Below are positions 53,010-64,000 of a stretch of 64,000 nt of DNA, one piece after another. The notes under the pieces were generated by a model. The model did not search any database. It had not been told where the DNA came from and saw only the letters and a program-made list of their open reading frames with translations. Each line of letters starts with the position of its first letter. Position 1 is the first letter of the stretch. Both the position numbers and the translations under genes were made by a program. The stretch comes from Auanema rhodensis (Eukaryota > Nematoda > Chromadorea > Rhabditida > Rhabditidae), in NCBI GenBank assembly GCA_964057225.1, contig OZ059898.1, positions 496,001-560,000 of the forward strand. Direction: 5' to 3'.

Positions 53010-56000
53010 TTATCAGATTTGCGCTAGCTTAAAAATGCACCGAGATATCAACTGATATAAGTTCACACTTATATCCTCGATTTTCACCCTGAAGAATTAA
53101 TTTTTTCGTTGAATAACATTGTCCATCGTCTTTGCCTTGAAAAAAGGAATCTAAAAACATCTACTTGTTGCTAAATTATTTTGAAATTTTTCGAAAAAAT
53201 TTTTGTCAAAATGTTTTTGGAAGCAATGTTGAGTGTACATGGAAACTCAACATACACTAATGCATTATTTTTCAAACGATCATAACTAATTTTTGTATTA
53301 AGCGTTTTTCAATGTAGTATAGTGCATTCGATGCGGATTTTTAAGCTGCGTCGATCTGTGTTATCAGATTTGCGCTAGCTTAAAAATGCACCGAGATATC
53401 AACTGATATAAGTTCACACTTATATCCTCGATTTTCACCCTGAAGAATTAATTTTTTCGTTGAATAACATTGTCCATCGTCTTTGCCTTGAAAAAAGGAA
53501 TCTAAAAACATCTACTTTTTGCTAAATTATTTTGAAATTTTTCGAAAAAATTTTTGTCAAAATGTTTTTGGAAGCAATGTTGAGTGTACATGGAAACTCA
53601 ACATACACTAATGCATCATTTTTCAAACGATCATAACTAATTTTTGTATTAAGCGTTTCTCAATGTAGTATAGTGCATTCGATGCGGATTTTTAAGCTGC
53701 GTCGATCTGTGTTATCAGATTTGCGCTAGCTTAAAAATGCACCGAGATATCAACTGATATAAGTTCACACTTATATCCTCGATTTTCACCCTGAAGAATT
53801 AATTTTTTCGTTGAATAACATTGTCCATCGTCTTTGCCTTGAAAAAAGGAATCTAAAAACATCTACTTTTTGCTAAATTATTTTGAAATTTTTCGAAAAA
53901 ATTTTTGTCAAAATGTTTTTGGAAGCAATGTTGAGTGTACATGGAAACTCAACATACACTAATGCATCATTTTTCAAACGATCATAACTAATTTTTGTAT
54001 TAAGCGTTTCTCAATGTAGTATAGTGCATTCGATGCGGATTTTTAAGCTGCGTCGATCTGTGTTATCAGATTTGCGCTAGCTTAAAAATGCACCGAGATA
54101 TCAACTGATATAAGTTCACACTTATATCCTCGATTTTCACCCTGAAGAATTAATTTTTTCGTTGAATAACATTGTCCATCGTCTTTGCCTTGAAAAAAGG
54201 AATCTAAAAACATCTACTTGTTGCTAAATTATTTTGAAATTTTTCGAAAAAATTTTTGTCAAAATGTTTTTGGAAGCAATGTTGAGTGTACATGGAAACT
54301 CAACATACACTAATGCATTATTTTTCAAACGATCATAACTAATTTTTGTATTAAGCGTTTCTCAATGTAGTATAGTGCATTCGATGCGGATTTTTAAGCT
54401 GCGTCGATCTGTGTTATCAGATTTGCGCTAGCTTAAAAATGCACCGAGATATCAACTGATATAAGTTCACACTTATATCCTCGATTTTCACCCTGAAGAA
54501 TTAATTTTTTCGTTGAATAACATTGTCCATCGTCTTTGCCTTGAAAAAAGGAATCTAAAAACATCTACTTTTTGCTAAATTATTTTGAAATTTTTCGAAA
54601 AAATTTTTGTCAAAATGTTTTTGGAAGCAATGTTGAGTGTACATGGAAACTCAACATACACTAATGCATCATTTTTCAAACGATCATAACTAATTTTTGT
54701 ATTAAGCGTTTCTCAATGTAGTATAGTGCATTCGATGCGGATTTTTAAGCTGCGTCGATCTGTGTTATCAGATTTGCGCTAGCTTAAAAATGCACCGAGA
54801 TATCAACTGATATAAGTTCACACTTATATCCTCGATTTTCACCCTGAAGAATTAATTTTTTCGTTGAATAACATTGTCCATCGTCTTTGCCTTGAAAAAA
54901 GGAATCTAAAAACATCTACTTTTTGCTAAATTATTTTGAAATTTTTCGAAAAAATTTTTGTCAAAATGTTTTTGGAAGCAATGTTGAGTGTACATGGAAA
55001 CTCAACATACACTAATGCATCATTTTTCAAACGATCATAACTAATTTTTGTATTAAGCGTTTCTCAATGTAGTATAGTGCATTCGATGCGGATTTTTAAG
55101 CTGCGTCGATCTGTGTTATCAGATTTGCGCTAGCTTAAAAATGCACCGAGATATCAACTGATATAAGTTCACACTTATATCCTCGATTTTCACCCTGAAG
55201 AATTAATTTTTTCGTTGAATAACATTGTCCATCGTCTTTGCCTTGAAAAAAGGAATCTAAAAACATCTACTTTTTGCTAAATTATTTTGAAATTTTTCGA
55301 AAAAATTTTTGTCAAAATGTTTTTGGAAGCAATGTTGAGTGTACATGGAAACTCAACATACACTAATGCATCATTTTTCAAACGATCATAACTAATTTTT
55401 GTATTAAGCGTTTCTCAATGTAGTATAGTGCATTCGATGCGGATTTTTAAGCTGCGTCGATCTGTGTTATCAGATTTGCGCTAGCTTAAAAATGCACCGA
55501 GATATCAACTGATATAAGTTCACACTTATATCCTCGATTTTCACCCTGAAGAATTAATTTTTTCGTTGAATAACATTGTCCATCGTCTTTGCCTTGAAAA
55601 AAGGAATCTAAAAACATCTACTTGTTGCTAAATTATTTTGAAATTTTTCGAAAAAATTTTTGTCAAAATGTTTTTGGAAGCAATGTTGAGTGTACATGGA
55701 AACTCAACATACACTAATGCATTATTTTTCAAACGATCATAACTAATTTTTGTATTAAGCGTTTCTCAATGTAGTATAGTGCATTCGATGCGGATTTTTA
55801 AGCTGCGTCGATCTGTGTTATCAGATTTGCGCTAGCTTAAAAATGCACCGAGATATCAACTGATATAAGTTCACACTTATATCCTCGATTTTCACCCTGA
55901 AGAATTAATTTTTTCGTTGAATAACATTGTCCATAGTCTTTGCCTTGAAAAAAGGAATCTAAAAACATCTACTTTTTGCTAAATTATTTTGAAATTTTTC

Positions 56001-56168
56001 GAAAAAATTTTTGTCAAAATGTTTTTGGAAGCAATGTTGAGTGTACATGGAAACTCAACATACACTAATGCATCATTTTTCAAACGATCATAACTAATTT
56101 TTGTATTAAGCGTTTCTCAATGTAGTATAGTGCATTCGATGCGGATTTTTAAGCTGCGTCGATCTGTG
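53010..56168. repeat. Nine-monomer segment (copies 152-160)
   Basis: T158G+C257T marks copies 152, 155 and 159; copy 160 has C118A; copies 153, 154, 156, 157 and 158 are consensus. Copy 152 has a private C299T (53308). The order is close to copies 171-181, which look like the same segment with two more monomers. Confidence 0.82.
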
Positions 56169-59100
56169 TTATCAGATTTGCGCTAGCTTAAAAATGCACC
56201 GAGATATCAACTGATATAAGTTCACACTTATATCCTCGATTTTCACCCTGAAGAATTAATTTTTTCGTTGAATAACATTGTCCATCGTCTTTGCCTTGAA
56301 AAAAGGAATCTAAAAACATCTACTTGTTGCTAAATTATTTTGAAATTTTTCGAAAAAATTTTTGTCAAAATGTTTTTGGAAGCAATGTTGAGTGTACATG
56401 GAAACTCAACATACACTAATGCATTATTTTTCAAACGATCATAACTAATTTTTGTATTAAGCGTTTCTCAATGTAGTATAGTGCATTCGATGCGGATTTT
56501 TAAGCTGCGTCGATCTGTGTTATCAGATTTGCGCTAGCTTAAAAATGCACCGAGATATCAACTGATATAAGTTCACACTTATATCCTCGATTTTCACCCT
56601 GAAGAATTAATTTTTTCGTTGAATAACATTGTCCATCGTCTTTGCCTTGAAAAAAGGAATCTAAAAACATCTACTTGTTGCTAAATTATTTTGAAATTTT
56701 TCGAAAAAATTTTTGTCAAAATGTTTTTGGAAGCAATGTTGAGTGTACATGGAAACTCAACATACACTAATGCATTATTTTTCAAACGATCATAACTAAT
56801 TTTTGTATTAAGCGTTTCTCAATGTAGTATAGTGCATTCGATGCGGATTTTTAAGCTGCGTCGATCTGTGTTATCAGATTTGCGCTAGCTTAAAAATGCA
56901 CCGAGATATCAACTGATATAAGTTCACACTTATATCCTCGATTTTCACCCTGAAGAATTAATTTTTTCGTTGAATAACATTGTCCATCGTCTTTGCCTTG
57001 AAAAAAGGAATCTAAAAACATCTACTTTTTGCTAAATTATTTTGAAATTTTTCGAAAAAATTTTTGTCAAAATGTTTTTGGAAGCAATGTTGAGTGTACA
57101 TGGAAACTCAACATACACTAATGCATCATTTTTCAAACGATCATAACTAATTTTTGTATTAAGCGTTTCTCAATGTAGTATAGTGCATTCGATGCGGATT
57201 TTTAAGCTGCGTCGATCTGTGTTATCAGATTTGCGCTAGCTTAAAAATGCACCGAGATATCAACTGATATAAGTTCACACTTATATCCTCGATTTTCACC
57301 CTGAAGAATTAATTTTTTCGTTGAATAACATTGTCCATCGTCTTTGCCTTGAAAAAAGGAATCTAAAAACATCTACTTTTTGCTAAATTATTTTGAAATT
57401 TTTCGAAAAAATTTTTGTCAAAATGTTTTTGGAAGCAATGTTGAGTGTACATGGAAACTCAACATACACTAATGCATCATTTTTCAAACGATCATAACTA
57501 ATTTTTGTATTAAGCGTTTCTCAATGTAGTATAGTGCATTCGATGCGGATTTTTAAGCTGCGTCGATCTGTGTTATCAGATTTGCGCTAGCTTAAAAATG
57601 CACCGAGATATCAACTGATATAAGTTCACACTTATATCCTCGATTTTCACCCTGAAGAATTAATTTTTTCGTTGAATAACATTGTCCATCGTCTTTGCCT
57701 TGAAAAAAGGAATCTAAAAACATCTACTTGTTGCTAAATTATTTTGAAATTTTTCGAAAAAATTTTTGTCAAAATGTTTTTGGAAGCAATGTTGAGTGTA
57801 CATGGAAACTCAACATACACTAATGCATTATTTTTCAAACGATCATAACTAATTTTTGTATTAAGCGTTTCTCAATGTAGTATAGTGCATTCGATGCGGA
57901 TTTTTAAGCTGCGTCGATCTGTGTTATCAGATTTGCGCTAGCTTAAAAATGCACCGAGATATCAACTGATATAAGTTCACACTTATATCCTCGATTTTCA
58001 CCCTGAAGAATTAATTTTTTCGTTGAATAACATTGTCCATCGTCTTTGCCTTGAAAAAAGGAATCTAAAAACATCTACTTGTTGCTAAATTATTTTGAAA
58101 TTTTTCGAAAAAATTTTTGTCAAAATGTTTTTGGAAGCAATGTTGAGTGTACATGGAAACTCAACATACACTAATGCATTATTTTTCAAACGATCATAAC
58201 TAATTTTTGTATTAAGCGTTTCTCAATGTAGTATAGTGCATTCGATGCGGATTTTTAAGCTGCGTCGATCTGTGTTATCAGATTTGCGCTAGCTTAAAAA
58301 TGCACCGAGATATCAACTGATATAAGTTCACACTTATATCCTCGATTTTCACCCTGAAGAATTAATTTTTTCGTTGAATAACATTGTCCATCGTCTTTGC
58401 CTTGAAAAAAGGAATCTAAAAACATCTACTTTTTGCTAAATTATTTTGAAATTTTTCGAAAAAATTTTTGTCAAAATGTTTTTGGAAGCAATGTTGAGTG
58501 TACATGGAAACTCAACATACACTAATGCATCATTTTTCAAACGATCATAACTAATTTTTGTATTAAGCGTTTCTCAATGTAGTATAGTGCATTCGATGCG
58601 GATTTTTAAGCTGCGTCGATCTGTGTTATCAGATTTGCGCTAGCTTAAAAATGCACCGAGATATCAACTGATATAAGTTCACACTTATATCCTCGATTTT
58701 TACCCTGAAGAATTAATTTTTTCGTTGAATAACATTGTCCATCGTCTTTGCCTTGAAAAAAGGAATCTAAAAACATCTACTTGTTGCTAAATTATTTTGA
58801 AATTTTTCGAAAAAATTTTTGTCAAAATGTTTTTGGAAGCAATGTTGAGTGTACATGGAAACTCAACATACACTAATGCATTATTTTTCAAACGATCATA
58901 ACTAATTTTTGTATTAAGCGTTTCTCAATGTAGTATAGTGCATTCGATGCGGATTTTTAAGCTGCGTCGATCTGTGTTATCAGATTTGCGCTAGCTTAAA
59001 AATGCACCGAGATATCAACTGATATAAGTTCACACTTATATCCTCGATTTTCACCCTGAAGAATTAATTTTTTCGTTGAATAACATTGTCCATCGTCTTT

Positions 59101-59678
59101 GCCTTGAAAAAAGGAATCTAAAAACATCTACTTGTTGCTAAATTATTTTGAAATTTTTCGAAAAAATTTTTGTCAAAATGTTTTTGGAAGCAATGTTGAG
59201 TGTACATGGAAACTCAACATACACTAATGCATTATTTTTCAAACGATCATAACTAATTTTTGTATTAAGCGTTTCTCAATGTAGTATAGTGCATTCGATG
59301 CGGATTTTTAAGCTGCGTCGATCTGTGTTATCAGATTTGCGCTAGCTTAAAAATGCACCGAGATATCAACTGATATAAGTTCACACTTATATCCTCGATT
59401 TTCACCCTGAAGAATTAATTTTTTCGTTGAATAACATTGTCCATAGTCTTTGCCTTGAAAAAAGGAATCTAAAAACATCTACTTTTTGCTAAATTATTTT
59501 GAAATTTTTCGAAAAAATTTTTGTCAAAATGTTTTTGGAAGCAATGTTGAGTGTACATGGAAACTCAACATACACTAATGCATCATTTTTCAAACGATCA
59601 TAACTAATTTTTGTATTAAGCGTTTCTCAATGTAGTATAGTGCATTCGATGCGGATTTTTAAGCTGCGTCGATCTGTG
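56169..59678. repeat. Ten-monomer segment (copies 161-170)
   Basis: T158G+C257T marks copies 161, 162, 165, 166, 168 and 169; copies 163, 164 and 167 are consensus; copy 170 has C118A. Copy 168 also has C76T (58701), a variant otherwise confined to copies 80-108. Confidence 0.82.
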
Positions 59679-62600
59679 TTATCAGATTTGCGCTAGCTTA
59701 AAAATGCACCGAGATATCAACTGATATAAGTTCACACTTATATCCTCGATTTTCACCCTGAAGAATTAATTTTTTCGTTGAATAACATTGTCCATCGTCT
59801 TTGCCTTGAAAAAAGGAATCTAAAAACATCTACTTGTTGCTAAATTATTTTGAAATTTTTCGAAAAAATTTTTGTCAAAATGTTTTTGGAAGCAATGTTG
59901 AGTGTACATGGAAACTCAACATACACTAATGCATTATTTTTCAAACGATCATAACTAATTTTTGTATTAAGCGTTTCTCAATGTAGTATAGTGCATTCGA
60001 TGCGGATTTTTAAGCTGCGTCGATCTGTGTTATCAGATTTGCGCTAGCTTAAAAATGCACCGAGATATCAACTGATATAAGTTCACACTTATATCCTCGA
60101 TTTTCACCCTGAAGAATTAATTTTTTCGTTGAATAACATTGTCCATCGTCTTTGCCTTGAAAAAAGGAATCTAAAAACATCTACTTTTTGCTAAATTATT
60201 TTGAAATTTTTCGAAAAAATTTTTGTCAAAATGTTTTTGGAAGCAATGTTGAGTGTACATGGAAACTCAACATACACTAATGCATCATTTTTCAAACGAT
60301 CATAACTAATTTTTGTATTAAGCGTTTCTCAATGTAGTATAGTGCATTCGATGCGGATTTTTAAGCTGCGTCGATCTGTGTTATCAGATTTGCGCTAGCT
60401 TAAAAATGCACCGAGATATCAACTGATATAAGTTCACACTTATATCCTCGATTTTCACCCTGAAGAATTAATTTTTTCGTTGAATAACATTGTCCATCGT
60501 CTTTGCCTTGAAAAAAGGAATCTAAAAACATCTACTTTTTGCTAAATTATTTTGAAATTTTTCGAAAAAATTTTTGTCAAAATGTTTTTGGAAGCAATGT
60601 TGAGTGTACATGGAAACTCAACATACACTAATGCATCATTTTTCAAACGATCATAACTAATTTTTGTATTAAGCGTTTCTCAATGTAGTATAGTGCATTC
60701 GATGCGGATTTTTAAGCTGCGTCGATCTGTGTTATCAGATTTGCGCTAGCTTAAAAATGCACCGAGATATCAACTGATATAAGTTCACACTTATATCCTC
60801 GATTTTCACCCTGAAGAATTAATTTTTTCGTTGAATAACATTGTCCATCGTCTTTGCCTTGAAAAAAGGAATCTAAAAACATCTACTTGTTGCTAAATTA
60901 TTTTGAAATTTTTCGAAAAAATTTTTGTCAAAATGTTTTTGGAAGCAATGTTGAGTGTACATGGAAACTCAACATACACTAATGCATTATTTTTCAAACG
61001 ATCATAACTAATTTTTGTATTAAGCGTTTCTCAATGTAGTATAGTGCATTCGATGCGGATTTTTAAGCTGCGTCGATCTGTGTTATCAGATTTGCGCTAG
61101 CTTAAAAATGCACCGAGATATCAACTGATATAAGTTCACACTTATATCCTCGATTTTCACCCTGAAGAATTAATTTTTTCGTTGAATAACATTGTCCATC
61201 GTCTTTGCCTTGAAAAAAGGAATCTAAAAACATCTACTTTTTGCTAAATTATTTTGAAATTTTTCGAAAAAATTTTTGTCAAAATGTTTTTGGAAGCAAT
61301 GTTGAGTGTACATGGAAACTCAACATACACTAATGCATCATTTTTCAAACGATCATAACTAATTTTTGTATTAAGCGTTTCTCAATGTAGTATAGTGCAT
61401 TCGATGCGGATTTTTAAGCTGCGTCGATCTGTGTTATCAGATTTGCGCTAGCTTAAAAATGCACCGAGATATCAACTGATATAAGTTCACACTTATATCC
61501 TCGATTTTCACCCTGAAGAATTAATTTTTTCGTTGAATAACATTGTCCATCGTCTTTGCCTTGAAAAAAGGAATCTAAAAACATCTACTTTTTGCTAAAT
61601 TATTTTGAAATTTTTCGAAAAAATTTTTGTCAAAATGTTTTTGGAAGCAATGTTGAGTGTACATGGAAACTCAACATACACTAATGCATCATTTTTCAAA
61701 CGATCATAACTAATTTTTGTATTAAGCGTTTCTCAATTTAGTATAGTGCATTCGATGCGGATTTTTAAGCTGCGTCGATCTGTGTTATCAGATTTGCGCT
61801 AGCTTAAAAATGCACCGAGATATCAACTGATATAAGTTCACACTTATATCCTCGATTTTCACCCTGAAGAATTAATTTTTTCGTTGAATAACATTGTCCA
61901 TCGTCTTTGCCTTGAAAAAAGGAATCTAAAAACATCTACTTTTTGCTAAATTATTTTGAAATTTTTCGAAAAAATTTTTGTCAAAATGTTTTTGGAAGCA
62001 ATGTTGAGTGTACATGGAAACTCAACATACACTAATGCATCATTTTTCAAACGATCATAACTAATTTTTGTATTAAGCGTTTCTCAATGTAGTATAGTGC
62101 ATTCGATGCGGATTTTTAAGCTGCGTCGATCTGTGTTATCAGATTTGCGCTAGCTTAAAAATGCACCGAGATATCAACTGATATAAGTTCACACTTATAT
62201 CCTCGATTTTCACCCTGAAGAATTAATTTTTTCGTTGAATAACATTGTCCATCGTCTTTGCCTTGAAAAAAGGAATCTAAAAACATCTACTTTTTGCTAA
62301 ATTATTTTGAAATTTTTCGAAAAAATTTTTGTCAAAATGTTTTTGGAAGCAATGTTGAGTGTACATGGAAACTCAACATACACTAATGCATCATTTTTCA
62401 AACGATCATAACTAATTTTTGTATTAAGCGTTTCTCAATGTAGTATAGTGCATTCGATGCGGATTTTTAAGCTGCGTCGATCTGTGTTATCAGATTTGCG
62501 CTAGCTTAAAAATGCACCGAGATATCAACTGATATAAGTTCACACTTATATCCTCGATTTTCACCCTGAAGAATTAATTTTTTCGTTGAATAACATTGTC

Positions 62601-63890
62601 CATCGTCTTTGCCTTGAAAAAAGGAATCTAAAAACATCTACTTGTTGCTAAATTATTTTGAAATTTTTCGAAAAAATTTTTGTCAAAATGTTTTTGGAAG
62701 CAATGTTGAGTGTACATGGAAACTCAACATACACTAATGCATTATTTTTCAAACGATCATAACTAATTTTTGTATTAAGCGTTTCTCAATGTAGTATAGT
62801 GCATTCGATGCGGATTTTTAAGCTGCGTCGATCTGTGTTATCAGATTTGCGCTAGCTTAAAAATGCACCGAGATATCAACTGATATAAGTTCACACTTAT
62901 ATCCTCGATTTTCACCCTGAAGAATTAATTTTTTCGTTGAATAACATTGTCCATCGTCTTTGCCTTGAAAAAAGGAATCTAAAAACATCTACTTGTTGCT
63001 AAATTATTTTGAAATTTTTCGAAAAAATTTTTGTCAAAATGTTTTTGGAAGCAATGTTGAGTGTACATGGAAACTCAACATACACTAATGCATTATTTTT
63101 CAAACGATCATAACTAATTTTTGTATTAAGCGTTTCTCAATGTAGTATAGTGCATTCGATGCGGATTTTTAAGCTGCGTCGATCTGTGTTATCAGATTTG
63201 CGCTAGCTTAAAAATGCACCGAGATATCAACTGATATAAGTTCACACTTATATCCTCGATTTTCACCCTGAAGAATTAATTTTTTCGTTGAATAACATTG
63301 TCCATAGTCTTTGCCTTGAAAAAAGGAATCTAAAAACATCTACTTTTTGCTAAATTATTTTGAAATTTTTCGAAAAAATTTTTGTCAAAATGTTTTTGGA
63401 AGCAATGTTGAGTGTACATGGAAACTCAACATACACTAATGCATCATTTTTCAAACGATCATAACTAATTTTTGTATTAAGCGTTTCTCAATGTAGTATA
63501 GTGCATTCGATGCGGATTTTTAAGCTGCGTCGATCTGTGTTATCAGATTTGCGCTAGCTTAAAAATGCACCGAGATATCAACTGATATAAGTTCACACTT
63601 ATATCCTCGATTTTCACCCTGAAGAATTAATTTTTTCGTTGAATAACATTGTCCATCGTCTTTGCCTTGAAAAAAGGAATCTAAAAACATCTACTTGTTG
63701 CTAAATTATTTTGAAATTTTTCGAAAAAATTTTTGTCAAAATGTTTTTGGAAGCAATGTTGAGTGTACATGGAAACTCAACATACACTAATGCATTATTT
63801 TTCAAACGATCATAACTAATTTTTGTATTAAGCGTTTCTCAATGTAGTATAGTGCATTCGATGCGGATTTTTAAGCTGCGTCGATCTGTG
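59679..63890. repeat. Twelve-monomer segment (copies 171-182)
   Basis: T158G+C257T marks copies 171, 174, 179, 180 and 182; copy 181 has C118A; the others are consensus apart from a private G305T in copy 176 (61738). Copy 182 appears to begin another round, as copy 161 does after copy 160 and copy 171 after copy 170. Confidence 0.82.
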
Positions 63891-64000
63891 TTATCAGATT
63901 TGCGCTAGCTTAAAAATGCACCGAGATATCAACTGATATAAGTTCACACTTATATCCTCGATTTTCACCCTGAAGAATTAATTTTTTCGTTGAATAACAT
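63891..64000. repeat. Partial monomer at the window edge (copy 183)
   Basis: The first 110 bases of the unit are present and match the consensus. The copy is cut by the window, so the array continues to the right. Confidence 0.95.

Larger units (their letters stand above)
1..64000. repeat. Satellite DNA array, 351-bp monomer, 182 full copies plus a partial one
   Basis: Every part of the window is a copy of one 351-bp unit in direct head-to-tail order. The marker TTATCAGATTTG recurs at 1, 352, 703, 1054 and so on to 63891. Of 182 complete units, 180 are exactly 351 bp; those starting at 14392 and 18257 are 355 bp. Copies differ from the consensus at 0-4 bases, so identity is at least about 98.8%. 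No inversion, transposon, unique spacer or gene interrupts the array, and both edges lie inside it. Long homogeneous arrays of this kind are known from eukaryotic centromeric and pericentromeric heterochromatin; placing it there is inference. I do not recognise the satellite family, and neither a search nor cytology was possible. Confidence 0.98.

Noticed and set aside
1-64000. CRISPR array or other repeat-spacer system
   Set aside because: The repeated unit is 351 bp with no unique spacers between copies and no cas-like gene; direct head-to-tail identity fits satellite DNA.
1-64000. Transposon, retroelement or viral insertion
   Set aside because: No terminal repeats, target-site duplications or coding frames of such elements were seen; the 351-bp phase is kept throughout apart from two four-base T expansions.
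1-64000. tRNA, rRNA or other structured RNA gene inside the unit
   Set aside because: No cloverleaf or rRNA core sequence was seen. The two 9-bp dyads are simple hairpins and do not show a known RNA family.
1-64000. Telomeric repeat or array boundary within the window
   Set aside because: No short telomere-like repeats and no gradual loss of monomer identity toward either edge were seen; both ends lie inside the array.
1-64000. Prokaryotic origin
   Set aside because: No coding sequence at all in 64 kb of tandem repeats is not compatible with a bacterial or archaeal chromosome or plasmid.

Overview
The whole 64,000-base window is one uninterrupted, head-to-tail satellite DNA array. The unit is 351 bp and about 31% G+C (110 of 351 bases in the consensus). 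There are 182 complete copies (1-63890) and a 110-bp partial copy at the right edge, all in the same orientation. Neither edge reaches flanking DNA. I see no gene, RNA gene, transposon, CRISPR array or non-satellite insertion. Monomer n starts at 351n-350 for n=1-42, at 351n-346 for n=43-53, and at 351n-342 for n=54-183. Base positions inside the unit are given below as 'offset 1-351', with offset 1 the first T of TTATCAGATTTG.

Organism: a homogeneous 351-bp array of this size is typical of eukaryotic pericentromeric or centromeric heterochromatin. The consensus has 12 CpGs against about 8.6 expected from its base composition, so there is no sign of CpG-methylation decay. That, with the AT-rich unit of roughly two nucleosomes, would suit an insect or another animal with little DNA methylation. 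This is inference: I do not recognise the family and cannot name the species.

Layout: copies differ from the consensus at 0-4 positions. The variants are not random, because the same marked copies recur in ordered blocks. From left to right: 1-11232 holds a variant-rich zone with two related five/six-monomer blocks and a trimer-like set; 11233-20015 holds an 11-monomer higher-order repeat (HOR) in two full copies plus a partial third; 20016-27386 holds a 6/8/6-monomer series; 27387-32651 holds two different 3-monomer duplications; 33354-39671 holds a 9-monomer HOR in two copies; 40374-42479 a 3-monomer duplication; 42480-44234 five consensus monomers; 44235-47042 a 4-monomer duplication; 48096-53009 a 7-monomer duplication; 53010-63890 a looser 9-to-11-monomer pattern. 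This is what repeated unequal exchange or replication-based amplification of local segments of many sizes would leave, rather than one fixed HOR.

Within the unit there are two perfect 9-bp dyads (offsets 45-66 and 217-244), a 12-bp palindrome (178-189) and many short A/T tracts. Variation is uneven: offsets 118-179 carry about 17 variable sites, while offsets 192-256 carry two, each seen in one copy. The five 63-codon open frames on the minus strand are by-products of two substitutions that remove an in-frame stop in one monomer subtype, and I do not regard them as genes.
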